The notes below the pieces were generated by a model. The model was not told the DNA's origin and did no database searches. It was given only the letters and a program-made list of their open reading frames with translations. 64,000 nt of DNA, taken from Acidobacterium sp. (GTDB lineage Bacteria > Acidobacteriota > Terriglobia > Terriglobales > Acidobacteriaceae). The DNA is taken from positions 281 to 64,280 of the forward strand of contig PMUI01000091.1 in the NCBI GenBank assembly GCA_003166955.1. Reading direction: 5' to 3'. Positions 36,585 through 44,163 of the stretch are shown in pieces; the first letter of the stretch is position 1, and the number at the start of each line of letters is the position of its first letter. The translations under genes were made by a program, and so were the position numbers.

Positions 36585-37583
36585 GTGCGACGCTTTTTTC
36601 TCCTCCTTGTTTTTGCGGCTTTGGTGGCGGCGGGCGCGGTTGCATTCGCGCTGCTCGTTCCCGCGGGACCGCATGCGGAGACCTTCGTGGACATCTCGCC
36701 CGGGATGTCGAGCATGCAGATTGCGACCCTGCTCAGGAACCAGGGGATCATCCGAAGCCGGTATGTGTTTATTGGGCTGCATGAGGTGAAGGGCGGAACG
36801 TTAAAGGCTGGCGAGTATCGATTCGATCACCCAGCACCGATGAAGGAAGTTTGGGATCGGATACGCCGCGGCGATGTATACACGGTTGCGCTGACGATTC
36901 CTGAGGGGTCGAACATCTTCGACATTGCCGCGAAGGTGGAGGCGGCGGGGCTGGGCTCGAGGGCGACGTTCATCGCGGCCGCGAAGCAGGACGGGGCACT
37001 TGTGAGCGATCTGGATCCGACGGCGACGAGCCTCGAGGGGTACCTGTTCCCGGATACGTATCGCTTTGCGCGGCACATAGACGCGCAGGAGATGATGGCG
37101 GGGATGGTGAAGCGTTTTCGCCAGGCGACGCAGGGGATCGGGCTCAGCACGGGCTATCACCAGACGGTGACGCTGGCCTCGCTGGTTGAGAAGGAAACCC
37201 CGATCGATGCGGAACGGTCGCTCGTGGCGAGCGTGTTCGTGAACCGGATGGAGAAGAACATACCGCTGATGACCGATCCGTCGGTGATTTACGCAGCGCT
37301 GCTGGACGGGCGGTATCGGGGGACGATTTATCAGTCGGACCTGCAGGCGGATTCGGCATACAACACGTATCGGCATGCGGGCCTGCCGCCGGGACCGATC
37401 TGCAGTCCGGGGTTAAAGTCGCTGCAGGCGGCGATGCATCCGGCACAGACGGATTACTTGTATTTCGTGGCGGCAGGCGCCGATCCATCGGGGCAGTCGC
37501 GGTTCTCGGCGACGCTGGAGGAGCACGCGAAGGATGTGGAAGCATACCGGCGCGCGGTGCGCAACGCAGGGCCGCCACAATGA
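36585..37583 (+). CDS. mltG: Endolytic murein transglycosylase MltG
   Basis: A 332-residue protein from a GTG at 36585. One N-terminal membrane helix is followed by a LysM-like region and a YceG domain. The catalytic Glu is Glu202 in ASLVEKETPI. Other family strings are EGYLFPDTYRF, NRMEKNIPLMTDPSVIYA and YNTYRHAGLPPGPICSPG. MltG cleaves nascent glycan strands and limits their length. The start is uncertain: AAAAGG lies about 11 bases before the GTG, and the open frame continues back into divergent ruvX. Its stop overlaps the next gene's start (ATGA). Confidence 0.93.
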   Translation: MRRFFLLLVFAALVAAGAVAFALLVPAGPHAETFVDISPGMSSMQIATLLRNQGIIRSRYVFIGLHEVKGGTLKAGEYRFDHPAPMKEVWDRIRRGDVYTVALTIPEGSNIFDIAAKVEAAGLGSRATFIAAAKQDGALVSDLDPTATSLEGYLFPDTYRFARHIDAQEMMAGMVKRFRQATQGIGLSTGYHQTVTLASLVEKETPIDAERSLVASVFVNRMEKNIPLMTDPSVIYAALLDGRYRGTIYQSDLQADSAYNTYRHAGLPPGPICSPGLKSLQAAMHPAQTDYLYFVAAGADPSGQSRFSATLEEHAKDVEAYRRAVRNAGPPQ

Positions 37584-38554
37584 GCGCGAGGGACGGATGC
37601 GCGTGCCGGGCGCGAAGGGCAGGCCGAACTGACCGGGCATACTCGCACTTTGCCGCTTTGAGCTGGACGAGTCGAACCCGGAGAAGGATTTCTGTCGTTC
37701 TGATGCTGGCGCTGCCGGTGTTGAACGGCTGCCTGTGGCATACGCGCAAGGTGCCGCAGGCGAAGATGCCGGAGAATGTGCTGTCGGCAGCGCCGGAGCA
37801 GCTGGTCGAAGCGATCAACCAGCGATACGACGAGATCAACTCGCTCAACGCGACGGTGACATTCACTCCTACGCAGGGCGGGTCGCTCAAAGGGAAAGAG
37901 ACGACATATACCTCGTTCAGCGGATACATTCTGCTGCGCAAGCCGGAGTTCCTGCGGGTGATTGGATTTCTTCCGGTGGTGCACACGCGGGCCTTCGACA
38001 TGGGCAGCGATGGACAGACCTTCAAGCTGTGGATTCCGCCGAAGAACAAAGTAGTGGAGGGGACAAATACGGTGACCACGCCGTCACCGAACGCGCTCGA
38101 GAATTTGCGGCCGTACGTCTTCTTCGATTCGCTGCTGATCCGAAAGATCGGACCGCAAGACAGGATGATGTTGACTGTGGACAGCGATACCGGGGTCAAT
38201 CCCAAAACCAGGAAGCTGGAGATCCGTCCGGAGTACATTCTGACGGTGGCGCGGCCGCAGGCCAACAGCAACGTGGAACTGGCGCAGCGAGTGATCCAGT
38301 TCAGCCGGGTCGATCTGCGACCGGTTGAAGAAGATATCTACGATCAGAACGGACAGATTCAGACCATTGCCACCTACGGACCGATGCAGACATTCGGGAC
38401 GGAGCGTTTTCCCGGGACAATCACGATCAAACGGCCGCTGGAGCAGTATCAGATTCTGATCACCTTCCAGAAGCTTGTGGTGAACCAGGCGCTCACGGAC
38501 GATCAGTTCCAATTGACGATTCCGGAAGGGACGCCGGTGCAGAAGCTGCCCTGA
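37580..38554 (+). CDS. Outer-membrane-type lipoprotein, LolA/LolB-like
   Basis: A 324-residue protein with a lipobox LNGC (Cys51 from the first ATG), then a mature domain with LVEAINQRYDEINSLNATVTF and KPEFLRVIGFLPVVHTRAFDMGSDG, reminiscent of the LolA/LolB-type half-barrel. The N-terminus before the hydrophobic core is 35 residues long if the ATG at 37580 (overlapping mltG) is used. An in-frame TTG at 37658 gives a normal short lipoprotein signal. Cell-envelope placement fits its MltG neighbour. Function beyond lipid or lipoprotein binding is not known. Confidence 0.75.
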   Translation: MSARDGCACRARRAGRTDRAYSHFAALSWTSRTRRRISVVLMLALPVLNGCLWHTRKVPQAKMPENVLSAAPEQLVEAINQRYDEINSLNATVTFTPTQGGSLKGKETTYTSFSGYILLRKPEFLRVIGFLPVVHTRAFDMGSDGQTFKLWIPPKNKVVEGTNTVTTPSPNALENLRPYVFFDSLLIRKIGPQDRMMLTVDSDTGVNPKTRKLEIRPEYILTVARPQANSNVELAQRVIQFSRVDLRPVEEDIYDQNGQIQTIATYGPMQTFGTERFPGTITIKRPLEQYQILITFQKLVVNQALTDDQFQLTIPEGTPVQKLP

Positions 38555-38559
38555 AAGCA

Positions 38560-38587
38560 GGGAATAGGGAATAGGGAATAGGGAACA
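38560..38587. repeat. Tandem GGGAATA repeat, four copies
   Basis: Three exact copies of GGGAATA and one GGGAACA lie directly after the lipoprotein stop codon. This is the cleanest member of the spacer-repeat class in this window and the likeliest to vary in copy number. Confidence 0.8.
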
Positions 38588-38590
38588 CAC

Positions 38591-40615
38591 CTAAAGCGGG
38601 CGGTCGGTGTAGAGGGATTTGTCGGAGAGATCTTGGACGGGGAAGAGGCGTCCCTGCAGGAGGCTCTGGACGTGGTCGTGGAAGTCGCCGGGGACGAAGA
38701 GGAATTTGCGCGGGCCGGCTCCCCAGAGGCGCAACAGGTCCTGATCGCTCAGGAAAATGTGGGGCGCGTCGGGATAGTCGGCGCCCCAGATCATCGAGGA
38801 GCCGAAGATCTGGCCATGGGTGGTTCGGTCGGGCGAAAAGTACTGCGTTGCGCCGTGGAAGAGCCGGGCGGGGCGCCGGGTGTAGAAGATGATCGATGAT
38901 CCGTCGGCCTGATCGCCGTAGAGCATGAGCTGGGCGTCGGCGTTGGCGGGGGCCGCTGTAATCCGATTGATGGTGTGAGCCATGGCGCGCGAGGAGAGCA
39001 TCGGCTGGAAGCGGACCAGCGCGATATGGGCTGCGATCAGGATGATGGCAGTGGTGAATGCGACACTGACGGTCGCTTCGAAGGCGTGACCACGACGGCG
39101 CAGCAGCCAGGCGGCCAGCGGCCCGAGGAAGAAGGCGAGGGCGGCGAGGGCCGCGGGCATACGCAGAGCAGCGAAGGATGGGCCGGTGAGGTCGAAGAAG
39201 TGCGACATGGAGAGGGTGTAGCCACCCACTCCGCGATGCGCCATCAAGGTGCCGATGTCGGCGACGAAGGGGAGATGGCGCGACTGCCAGAGTCCCCACG
39301 CGAGCAGGGCGGCTGCTGCGATGCCGATGATCATGAAGAAGACGTGTGCACCGGTCAGCCAGCCAGATGAAGCTTTGCGGCCTTCGCTCTGGGATTCTTC
39401 GATGACGGAGAGGCCGCCGGCGATGAGCATCAGCACCGCCGGATACATCGGCCAAGTGTAGTACTCCTGATTGGTGGAGATGGCGAAGAAGAGCAGGATG
39501 AAGCCTGCGTAGAGCCCGAGGAGAAGGCTGGTGCGCGCGCGGAAACGGAGGCGCGCGGCGAGGGCAGAGGATTCCCAGGCCGTGAGCCGGGGGTCGAGGA
39601 ACTGAATGGTGTTGGTGGCGTCATAGCGCAGGTCGGAATGGAAGAGATGACGATTGCGCCAGCCGCGGCGCAGGACGACGGGCAGGTAGAGGGTCCAGGG
39701 GAAAAGCCAGATGAGCTGGCCAAGCCAGTAGACGTACCAAGGCTGGCGGTTGTAGTCGTGGGGATAGCGTGCGCCGAGGAAGCGGAGAACGTGCTCGTTG
39801 ATGAAGTAGAAGTAGAAGAATCCGTGGACGTGGCCGGGAGTGGGAACGTTGCCGACCGGGTTGCCGTGGTCGGGGTTGGCGAGGCCGGCGAGGATGTGCC
39901 AGGGCGCGCCGATGGCGAGGAAGACGAGGAGTCCGGTGAGGAAATGGAACTGGCGCCAGCGCCGCCACTCGCCGGTGATGATGAGATACGGAACGATGGC
40001 GGCGACGAAGAAGACGGGGGCGATGAGGCCCTTGGCCAGGAGAGCCAGCGCGAGCGAGGCGTAGGCGAGATAGAGGCGCGCGGGCTTGCGGTCTTCAACG
40101 CCGGTGAGAAAGCTGTAGAGCGCGAAGAGCAGGAAAAAGGTGAGGAGCGATTCAGGAATGAGCGTGCGCGTGAAGAGGAAGACGCCGACCGAGGTCAGCA
40201 TGGCGAGCGCGGCGTAGAAGGCGGCTCTGTCGCCCCAGGCGCGGCCAGCCCATTTCCACGTGATGAAGGCACAGCCGAGCACAGCCAGCACCATGGGGAA
40301 ATGGGTGGCGAAGACGTTGAAGCCGAAGAGATGGTAGTCGACGGCGACGATCCAGTAGGGGAGAGGCGGCTTCTCGAGATAGCGGATGCCGTTGACATAC
40401 ATCGTGACCCAGTCATTGCTGGTGGCGATGTGCTGGGCGGCCTGGGCGTGGGTCGCGTCGGCATCGTCGAGGAGCGAGGGCGAGAAGAGGGCAGCAAAAT
40501 AAACGGCGATGAAGACGAGAAGCAGCGGCGTCCAGGTTCGCGCGAGGGTAGAGTAGAGCGATGGCTGGACAGGCGGGGCCGCCGACTGGTTTTTTGACAG
40601 AGGAGGGTAGGTCAT
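38591..40615 (-). CDS. GT39/ArnT-like membrane glycosyltransferase
   Basis: A 674-residue multi-helix membrane protein resembling ArnT/PMT-type (GT-C fold) transferases that use polyprenyl-phosphate sugars. The first periplasmic loop has DDADATHAQAAQHI, matching the catalytic acidic pair position, and MYVNGIRYLEKPPLPYW is typical of ArnT-like proteins. About 11-12 helices are followed by a soluble periplasmic C-terminal domain. The start is the ATG at 40615 (MTYPPLSKN); the open frame upstream lacks family sequence. Lipid A or glycan modification is plausible but the acceptor is unknown. Confidence 0.88.
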   Translation of the reverse strand: MTYPPLSKNQSAAPPVQPSLYSTLARTWTPLLLVFIAVYFAALFSPSLLDDADATHAQAAQHIATSNDWVTMYVNGIRYLEKPPLPYWIVAVDYHLFGFNVFATHFPMVLAVLGCAFITWKWAGRAWGDRAAFYAALAMLTSVGVFLFTRTLIPESLLTFFLLFALYSFLTGVEDRKPARLYLAYASLALALLAKGLIAPVFFVAAIVPYLIITGEWRRWRQFHFLTGLLVFLAIGAPWHILAGLANPDHGNPVGNVPTPGHVHGFFYFYFINEHVLRFLGARYPHDYNRQPWYVYWLGQLIWLFPWTLYLPVVLRRGWRNRHLFHSDLRYDATNTIQFLDPRLTAWESSALAARLRFRARTSLLLGLYAGFILLFFAISTNQEYYTWPMYPAVLMLIAGGLSVIEESQSEGRKASSGWLTGAHVFFMIIGIAAAALLAWGLWQSRHLPFVADIGTLMAHRGVGGYTLSMSHFFDLTGPSFAALRMPAALAALAFFLGPLAAWLLRRRGHAFEATVSVAFTTAIILIAAHIALVRFQPMLSSRAMAHTINRITAAPANADAQLMLYGDQADGSSIIFYTRRPARLFHGATQYFSPDRTTHGQIFGSSMIWGADYPDAPHIFLSDQDLLRLWGAGPRKFLFVPGDFHDHVQSLLQGRLFPVQDLSDKSLYTDRPL

Positions 40616-40659
40616 CTGGTCGTAGCTCGGCAGAGAGTTCAGAATAACAGTGAGGGCCG

Positions 40660-41694
40660 ATGGGGAGCGGGCGCGCGGGGATGAATGACGATTTTGATAA
40701 TGCGCGTCGGCTGGCAAACAAGCTGCGCGAAAACCTGTTGAGGTGCGCGGACGAGCCGGATGTCGACCCGGTGCATGACACGCGGACAGGAACCCGGCGT
40801 TTGCAGGCGACGCTGGAGGACCTGGTGCGGGAGATTCCCGCTGGCGATGCGGGCGAGCCGGTGCGGGATGCGGCGATGGCCGCGATGAAGCTGCTGAAGC
40901 GCATCCGGCACGAAGCCGGGCCGGTGCGGGATCTGGATGTGCACCGGAAGCTGGTGGAGAAGCTGACCAGGCGGACGGTTCAGTATGGCGAGGATGCGAA
41001 GGACGAGAAAGAGCCAGCGGCGCTCAGATTGGCGAACGGCGAGCCCGATGTTCTGGAGACACTGGAGGCGGGACTGCGGCGGACCGATGTGGAGCAACAA
41101 GCCGACGATCTGGACGCCTGGCTGACGGACCGGTGGAGCGAGTCGGCGGTGGGGTTGAAGGCGCAGGCTCAGGACTTCGCGGAGAAGCTCGACAAGCGGA
41201 TGGAGGAATTGGAAGCCGCGCTGAGGGCGAGGCACGCGCGGCGAACACGGAAGAAGCCGCCGGGGGTAGTGGCGCTGGACAGCTTTGCGCGGCTGGCCTC
41301 GGAGATGCAGGTGCTGGATGCGGGGAATCTGCATGATTTTCGCAAGGGCGCGAAGAAAGCGCGGTACGTTGCCGAGCTGGCGGCACAAGGTGATGCGCAA
41401 GCGAAGCAGGTGGGCGAAACGCTGAAGAAGCTGCAGGATGAAATCGGCGACTGGCACGACTGGCTGGTACTCGCCGAAGAAGCCCACGCGGCGCTGGGCG
41501 ATGAGGCGACGGAGTTGATCGCAATGCTGGAGGCTGAGCGCGGGCGACATTTTGTGGCGGCGATGAAGATGGCTGCGAAGTTGCGCGGGCGATTGATGGG
41601 AGAGTGGCTGGCAGTGTCGGGGCGTCAGGTGGCGCGGGCGCGCATTGGCGTGCGAAGGCGGGCGGTTGGGCAGCCGCGCGGAGCGACTCCGTAA
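40660..41694 (+). CDS. CHAD-domain protein (likely polyphosphate-binding)
   Basis: A 344-residue helical, Lys/Arg/His-rich protein. CHAD motifs are VHDTRTGTRRLQATLEDL near residue 38, RIRHEAGPVRDLDVH near 85, and LHDFRKGAKKARYVAELA near 224. The conserved basic residues bind polyphosphate in studied CHAD proteins. It is transcribed in the same direction as the Ppx/GppA gene 65 bases downstream, consistent with a polyphosphate-linked unit. An ATG at 40681 (MNDDFDN) is an equally possible start. No CYTH domain is fused. Confidence 0.88.
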   Translation: MGSGRAGMNDDFDNARRLANKLRENLLRCADEPDVDPVHDTRTGTRRLQATLEDLVREIPAGDAGEPVRDAAMAAMKLLKRIRHEAGPVRDLDVHRKLVEKLTRRTVQYGEDAKDEKEPAALRLANGEPDVLETLEAGLRRTDVEQQADDLDAWLTDRWSESAVGLKAQAQDFAEKLDKRMEELEAALRARHARRTRKKPPGVVALDSFARLASEMQVLDAGNLHDFRKGAKKARYVAELAAQGDAQAKQVGETLKKLQDEIGDWHDWLVLAEEAHAALGDEATELIAMLEAERGRHFVAAMKMAAKLRGRLMGEWLAVSGRQVARARIGVRRRAVGQPRGATP

Positions 41695-41759
41695 CGGCGC
41701 TCGTGTATCGTGCTGGGTGAATTCTTTCTGAACGGAGATCCGGGCACTTTTCGCCGATC

Positions 41760-43283
41760 ATGCAGACTTTCGCAGCCATTGACATCGGATCGAACTCCTG
41801 CCGGCTGAAGATTGGCCGCGTGGTGCAGCACCGGCTGCGCATCGTGCATGAGGATCGCGAGGTGACGCGGCTGGGCGGGAGCGTCTTCGAATCGGGCATC
41901 GTTTCGCCGGAGGCGATGGCCGCGACGCTGCGGACGCTGAAACGGTTTTACAAAGCCGTGCAGGGGAACGGCACGGACAAAGTGCGCGCGGTGGCCACGT
42001 CGGCGATGCGCGATGCGCGGAATTCACGGGCGTTTCAGGCGTGGGTGCGCGATGAGACGGGCTGGGATGTGGAGATCATCTCAGGCCTCGAAGAGGGGCG
42101 GCTGATCCATCGCGGCGTTGTGGAGAACGAGCCGGGAGCGGGCGGCCGATGCGTGTTGGTCGACATTGGCGGCGGCAGCTGCGAGATTACGCTCTCCGAG
42201 CACAAGAGGATTCATGAAACGATCAGTCTGCCACTGGGCGCGGTGCGGCTGACACAGGAATTTGTGCGCAGCGAGGTACCCGGCAAAGACGAGATCCGGC
42301 GGCTACGGCAGTTTATCGACCGCGAGTTGCGGAAGGCGAAGCGGCGCATTCACCCCGATCGCGTGCGGCTGGTGATTGGGACGTCGGGCACGGCAGCTGC
42401 GCTCTACGATGCGGGGCGGGCGCTGGGCAAGCGTCGCGCGACGAAGGAGCTGGTGCCGACGGGAACCGTGCGCCGGCTCACATCAAAGCTGACGAAGATG
42501 AAGACTGGGGAGCGGTCGGCGGTTCCGGGGATTGGACCGAAGCGGTCGGAGATTATTGTGGCGGGCGCGCATGTTTTCGCTGAGATTCTCGAAGGATTCG
42601 CGTTGCCCGGGTTCCGCTATTCGCCGATGGGGCTTCGCGACGGCATTCTGGCGCAGATGCTGGCGGAGCAGGATTCGCGGACGTCGGTGCATCAGCAGTT
42701 CGAGCGCGAACGCTGGCAGGCGGTGGAAGAGGCGTGCCGGCGGTATGGGATCGATCCGCGGCAGGCGGAACCGGTGCGGCAACACGCTGCGCAGATGTTT
42801 CGCGATCTGGCCGCGGTGCACAAGCTGCCCCAGGAATATCTGACCTGGCTGGAAGCCGCGGCGAAGCTGCGCGACATCGGGAAGTTTCTCAACCACCAGG
42901 GCTATCACCGGCATGCGCAGTACATCATCGCGAATTCGGAGCTGTATGGGTTTACGCCGCAGCAGCGCGTGGTGACGTCAGCGATTGCGCGGTATCAGGG
43001 CAAGAGCCGGCCAGCGCCCGAGGGACGCACGATGCGGCAGGTTCCTCCTGAGGAGTACGAGCATGTGCGGCGGGCGGTGGTGCTGCTGCGGCTGGCGGTG
43101 GCGCTGAATCAGGACCGCGCCAGCGACGTGCTGAAGGTGCGGGTGCACGTGTATCCGAAGCGCGTGCAGATGGATCTCCTGCAAGGGCGCACGGGGGCCG
43201 AGCTGGAGATGTGGTCGCTGCGCAAAGAGGCGGCTTACTTCCGCGAAGTCTTCGGCCGCGATCTCTTCGTCACTTTGGCGTAG
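41760..43283 (+). CDS. ppx: Ppx/GppA-family exopolyphosphatase / pppGpp phosphatase
   Basis: A 507-residue ASKHA-fold phosphatase with AAIDIGSNSCRLKIG at the N-terminus, AVATSAMRDARNS and the second phosphate loop VDIGGGSCEITLSE. A C-terminal helical HD-like domain begins near residue 320 (LAAVHKLPQEYLTWLEAAAKLRDIGKFLNHQGYHRHAQYII). The family hydrolyses polyphosphate from its ends or pppGpp; domain content alone does not decide. Neighbouring CHAD favours polyphosphate. Its 3' end overlaps the convergent sixA gene by 49 bases. Confidence 0.92.
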   Translation: MQTFAAIDIGSNSCRLKIGRVVQHRLRIVHEDREVTRLGGSVFESGIVSPEAMAATLRTLKRFYKAVQGNGTDKVRAVATSAMRDARNSRAFQAWVRDETGWDVEIISGLEEGRLIHRGVVENEPGAGGRCVLVDIGGGSCEITLSEHKRIHETISLPLGAVRLTQEFVRSEVPGKDEIRRLRQFIDRELRKAKRRIHPDRVRLVIGTSGTAAALYDAGRALGKRRATKELVPTGTVRRLTSKLTKMKTGERSAVPGIGPKRSEIIVAGAHVFAEILEGFALPGFRYSPMGLRDGILAQMLAEQDSRTSVHQQFERERWQAVEEACRRYGIDPRQAEPVRQHAAQMFRDLAAVHKLPQEYLTWLEAAAKLRDIGKFLNHQGYHRHAQYIIANSELYGFTPQQRVVTSAIARYQGKSRPAPEGRTMRQVPPEEYEHVRRAVVLLRLAVALNQDRASDVLKVRVHVYPKRVQMDLLQGRTGAELEMWSLRKEAAYFREVFGRDLFVTLA

Positions 43284-43759
43284 CCGCGGAGAATCCTGGG
43301 ATCGACGAGCCAGTGCAAAGTACCGGGCAGGCGGGTGCAGTCGATGCGCGCGACGGCGCCTTTGCGAAGGCGGGTACTGATGCGGCCGCCGGTTACGAGG
43401 AGCGATCCAAAGAAGGCGGTCAGGTTGGGATTGTGGCCGACGACCAGGACGTTCTCGTACTTCATCAGGCTTCGGACCAGGTCCTGGAATTTCTGCACGG
43501 TCCCCTGGGGAGAGAGGGCGTCAGAGATTTCGATTTTGCTCTCGTAGCCGGTTTCGGTGCCGACCAGCGACGCCGTTTGCAGCGCGCGCTTGAGCGGGCT
43601 GGAGACGACGCGGTCGAACTGGACGTTGAGAGCGCTGATAAAGCTGCCGACGAGGATGCACTGCTGCTTGCCCTCCTTGTCGAGGGGACGTTTTACGTCA
43701 ACAGCCGGATTGACGCGGCGTGTGCCGGCGCTGGCATGGCGAAGAATGTAGAGGTTCAT
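43235..43759 (-). CDS. sixA: SixA-type phosphohistidine phosphatase
   Basis: A 174-residue histidine phosphatase with the N-terminal LRHASAG (His8 is the likely nucleophile), the mid-chain SSPLKRALQTA and VVGHNPNL containing the second active-site His. SixA dephosphorylates histidine in phosphotransfer proteins. Members without a partner may act on small phosphate esters. It converges with ppx and overlaps it by 49 bases, so antisense effects between their mRNAs are possible. Confidence 0.9.
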   Translation of the reverse strand: MNLYILRHASAGTRRVNPAVDVKRPLDKEGKQQCILVGSFISALNVQFDRVVSSPLKRALQTASLVGTETGYESKIEISDALSPQGTVQKFQDLVRSLMKYENVLVVGHNPNLTAFFGSLLVTGGRISTRLRKGAVARIDCTRLPGTLHWLVDPRILRGYAKVTKRSRPKTSRK

Positions 43760-44163
43760 GGGTGAAAAGCCGGAAGCGAACTCCAGTTCCCCTGTGGAGA
43801 GGTCTTTTACCGTGATTGTAACAATGGGATGAGGCGGGGAATATTAATTTCGCGGTTTGGTTTGGGCGGTGTTCGGGATTTTGCGGTGTTTGCGGGCTTC
43901 GGGTCCCAGGCTGCGGGGCGGGAATGGGGCCGGAGTAGGGTTCCGGGTCGGGGTCGGGCGCAGGACCGGGAGCGGGATCGGTATTGGCGGTGAATCGGGG
44001 AAGGGCTGCGGGCCGGGGTAAATGCCGGGGACAGAGCCCAGACTTAGGTCGGGTTCAGTGGCAAGGGGCACAGTTAGGTGGAAGCGCGCGGCGTTTGGGG
44101 CGGTTGCCTCACGGAGCGGTCGGCGGCTGCGGGGAGGGTAGCGGCGAAAGCCACACCTTAATT
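43760..44163. other. Spacer with low-complexity GGGTCGGG-rich sequence
   Basis: This 404-base gap contains the sixA promoter side at its left and, at about 43900-44060, a stretch of short G-rich units such as GGGTCGGGGTCGGGC. A 75-codon Pro-rich ORF on the minus strand (43844-44071) is explained by this composition. I see no gene or RNA family. Confidence 0.55.

Noticed and set aside
43844-44071. Pro-rich 75-codon ORF on the minus strand
   Set aside because: It is explained by G-rich low-complexity DNA and has no ribosome site or family match.
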